A DNA stretch of 64,000 nt from Pontibacter akesuensis. GTDB lineage: Bacteria > Bacteroidota > Bacteroidia > Cytophagales > Hymenobacteraceae. Of this stretch, positions 62,997 through 64,000 are shown piece by piece (within the stretch, counting starts at the first letter, position 1; every line of letters begins with the position of its first letter). The stretch spans positions 1,736,001 to 1,800,000 of the forward strand of contig NZ_CP014766.1 in assembly GCF_001611675.1 (NCBI RefSeq), in the 5' to 3' direction. The position numbers and the translations under genes were made by a program. The notes beneath the pieces are model-generated. The model was not told where the DNA came from and did no database searches. It worked only from the letters and a program-made list of their open reading frames with translations.

Positions 62997-64000
62997 ATGA
63001 AGATATTTGGGGACAGCATCAAAACAAAGGTAGTAGTGGGCTTTACACTGGCCCTCGGCATTGTGGTAGCAGCCATCTTCCTGACCTACACGAGTTTTAC
63101 CAAGCTACTGAACTCTGTGGAGGTGCTCTCACAGCCAAACTATAAGCTGCGCGAGTTGCAGCATACGTTGGGTTCTATCTCTACGGCTGAAAGCGCAATT
63201 CGCGCCTACACGCTCACCACAAACGAAAAACATTTTAAGGCTTACCTGGCGCACCTGGATACCATTGGAAGCCAGATTGACTCTCTGGAGCACCTGATGC
63301 GGCACAACCCGCTCGAGAAAGCCCAGGTTGATTCCATTTCTGCCCTGTTGCAGGCAAAACAGCAAAGCCTGGCCCAGTATGTTGCCCTGAAAAAGGAGCA
63401 GAAACGCTACAATTACTCTCGCAAGGCAATGATACAAATTGCCTCAACAGTCGAACAGACGCCCCTTTCCACCACCATCAGCAAACACACCAAAACCACC
63501 ATCTCCGATCGCCTGGACATGAACGGCACCAGGCAGGAGGCGCAACAGCCGGAAATAGCGCTCCCGCAGGAGGAGCCAGTGGTGGTGCCGGAGAAGGAAA
63601 AGAAGGAGAAGCGCGGCTTTTTCAATCGCATTTTCTCCAAAAAAGAAAAAGAAGAACAGCCAGAGCCCCCCCGCCCAAAGGTAATTGTGCCCCAACTCGA
63701 GGTACGGCAGGAAACACGGGTTGATACAAGCGCTAACATTACACCGGTTGCCCCGCTTAGCAAGGTGCGCCGCATTCTGCATAATGTGCAGCGCGAAGCC
63801 GATGCCCAGGAGCAGAAACTGCAGCAAAAGGAGCTAGCCCTGTTGCAGCAGGACAAACACATCATGGACCAGATCAGAACGATGATCTACCAGCTGGAGC
63901 GCCATGAGCAAAAGCAGACCCTCCGCAACTCAAACCAGGCGCGCGCGGTGGCCAAGCAAACCTCTACTGTCCTGCTCGTAATCGGTATAGCTGGTTTGGT
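62997..64000 (+). CDS. CHASE3-like membrane sensor, 3' end beyond window
   Basis: The ATG at 62997 opens a frame with no stop to the window end (334 codons). It begins 'MKIFGDSIKTKVVVGFTLAL' with a first membrane helix (about 11-31). A CHASE3-like helical sensor region follows ('NYKLRELQHTLGSISTAESA', 'RAYTLTTNEKHFKAYLAHL'), then a Lys/Glu/Pro-rich segment (about 199-228), a coiled coil, and the start of a second membrane helix ('VLLVIGIAGLV', from about 325). A histidine kinase or similar output domain is expected downstream but cannot be seen. Confidence 0.75.
   Translation, partial: MKIFGDSIKTKVVVGFTLALGIVVAAIFLTYTSFTKLLNSVEVLSQPNYKLRELQHTLGSISTAESAIRAYTLTTNEKHFKAYLAHLDTIGSQIDSLEHLMRHNPLEKAQVDSISALLQAKQQSLAQYVALKKEQKRYNYSRKAMIQIASTVEQTPLSTTISKHTKTTISDRLDMNGTRQEAQQPEIALPQEEPVVVPEKEKKEKRGFFNRIFSKKEKEEQPEPPRPKVIVPQLEVRQETRVDTSANITPVAPLSKVRRILHNVQREADAQEQKLQQKELALLQQDKHIMDQIRTMIYQLERHEQKQTLRNSNQARAVAKQTSTVLLVIGIAGL

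Overview
The window is a gene-dense stretch of a Bacteroidota chromosome, most likely a Cytophagales / Hymenobacteraceae member close to Pontibacter. Support: a PorP-GldKLMN operon and a SprE/PorW-type lipoprotein (type IX secretion), the Bacteroidota gene order bL28-bL33-DUF4295-FtsY-RimO, an atpBEFHAG cluster without atpD/atpC, many lipoproteins and CarboxypepD_reg outer-membrane proteins, and several well-spaced TTTG-N18-22-TAnnTTTG promoters. No rRNA, tRNA, CRISPR array, phage or classical insertion sequence is visible. Gene identities rest on reading the proteins; no database search was possible.

Layout. 0-1 kb: PH-domain protein and a DUF559 nuclease bracketed by inverted repeats. 1-5.2 kb (minus): RimO, lipoprotein, FtsY, DUF4295, bL33, bL28, DUF5522. 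5.4-11.5 kb: amino-acid metabolism (RocD, an aminotransferase, and an AsnRS-like putative asparagine synthetase divergent from an Lrp/AsnC regulator). 11.6-20.2 kb: DUF5686 outer-membrane protein, PAP2 phosphatase, Nnr NAD(P)HX repair enzyme, UbiA-like membrane protein, pyrophosphatase, PafA-like phosphatase. 20.3-26.1 kb (minus): F-type ATP synthase genes with two assembly-type membrane proteins. 26.4-33.5 kb (plus): SprE/PorW-like, PBP1A, UvrC. 33.6-39.3 kb (minus): PorP, GldK, GldL, GldM, GldN. 39.4-47.3 kb: HemD, DUF4271, LipB, SIS isomerase, YraN, MORN lipoprotein, HtpG. 47.3-48.2 kb: gene-free repeat island. 48.2-51.7 kb (plus): probable metal-uptake locus (His-rich protein, TonB receptor, lipoprotein). 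51.7-64 kb: mixed housekeeping genes, a LemA-TPM-TPM cluster and the start of a CHASE3-like sensor.

Most interesting signals. (1) The DUF559 gene sits between two 30-bp inverted repeats (29/30 identical), each itself a hairpin; related hairpins with a conserved G-rich foot recur in other intergenic regions, a layout recalling REP/RAYT systems. (2) The heptamer AAGTATA/TATACTT occurs about 90 times by hand count against about 6 expected, on both strands and inside and outside genes, but is missing from the ATP synthase operon. (3) A 22-bp GC-rich element occurs in three exact copies and one degenerate copy. (4) The AsnRS-like/AsnC divergent pair mirrors E. coli asnA/asnC but with an unrelated enzyme.
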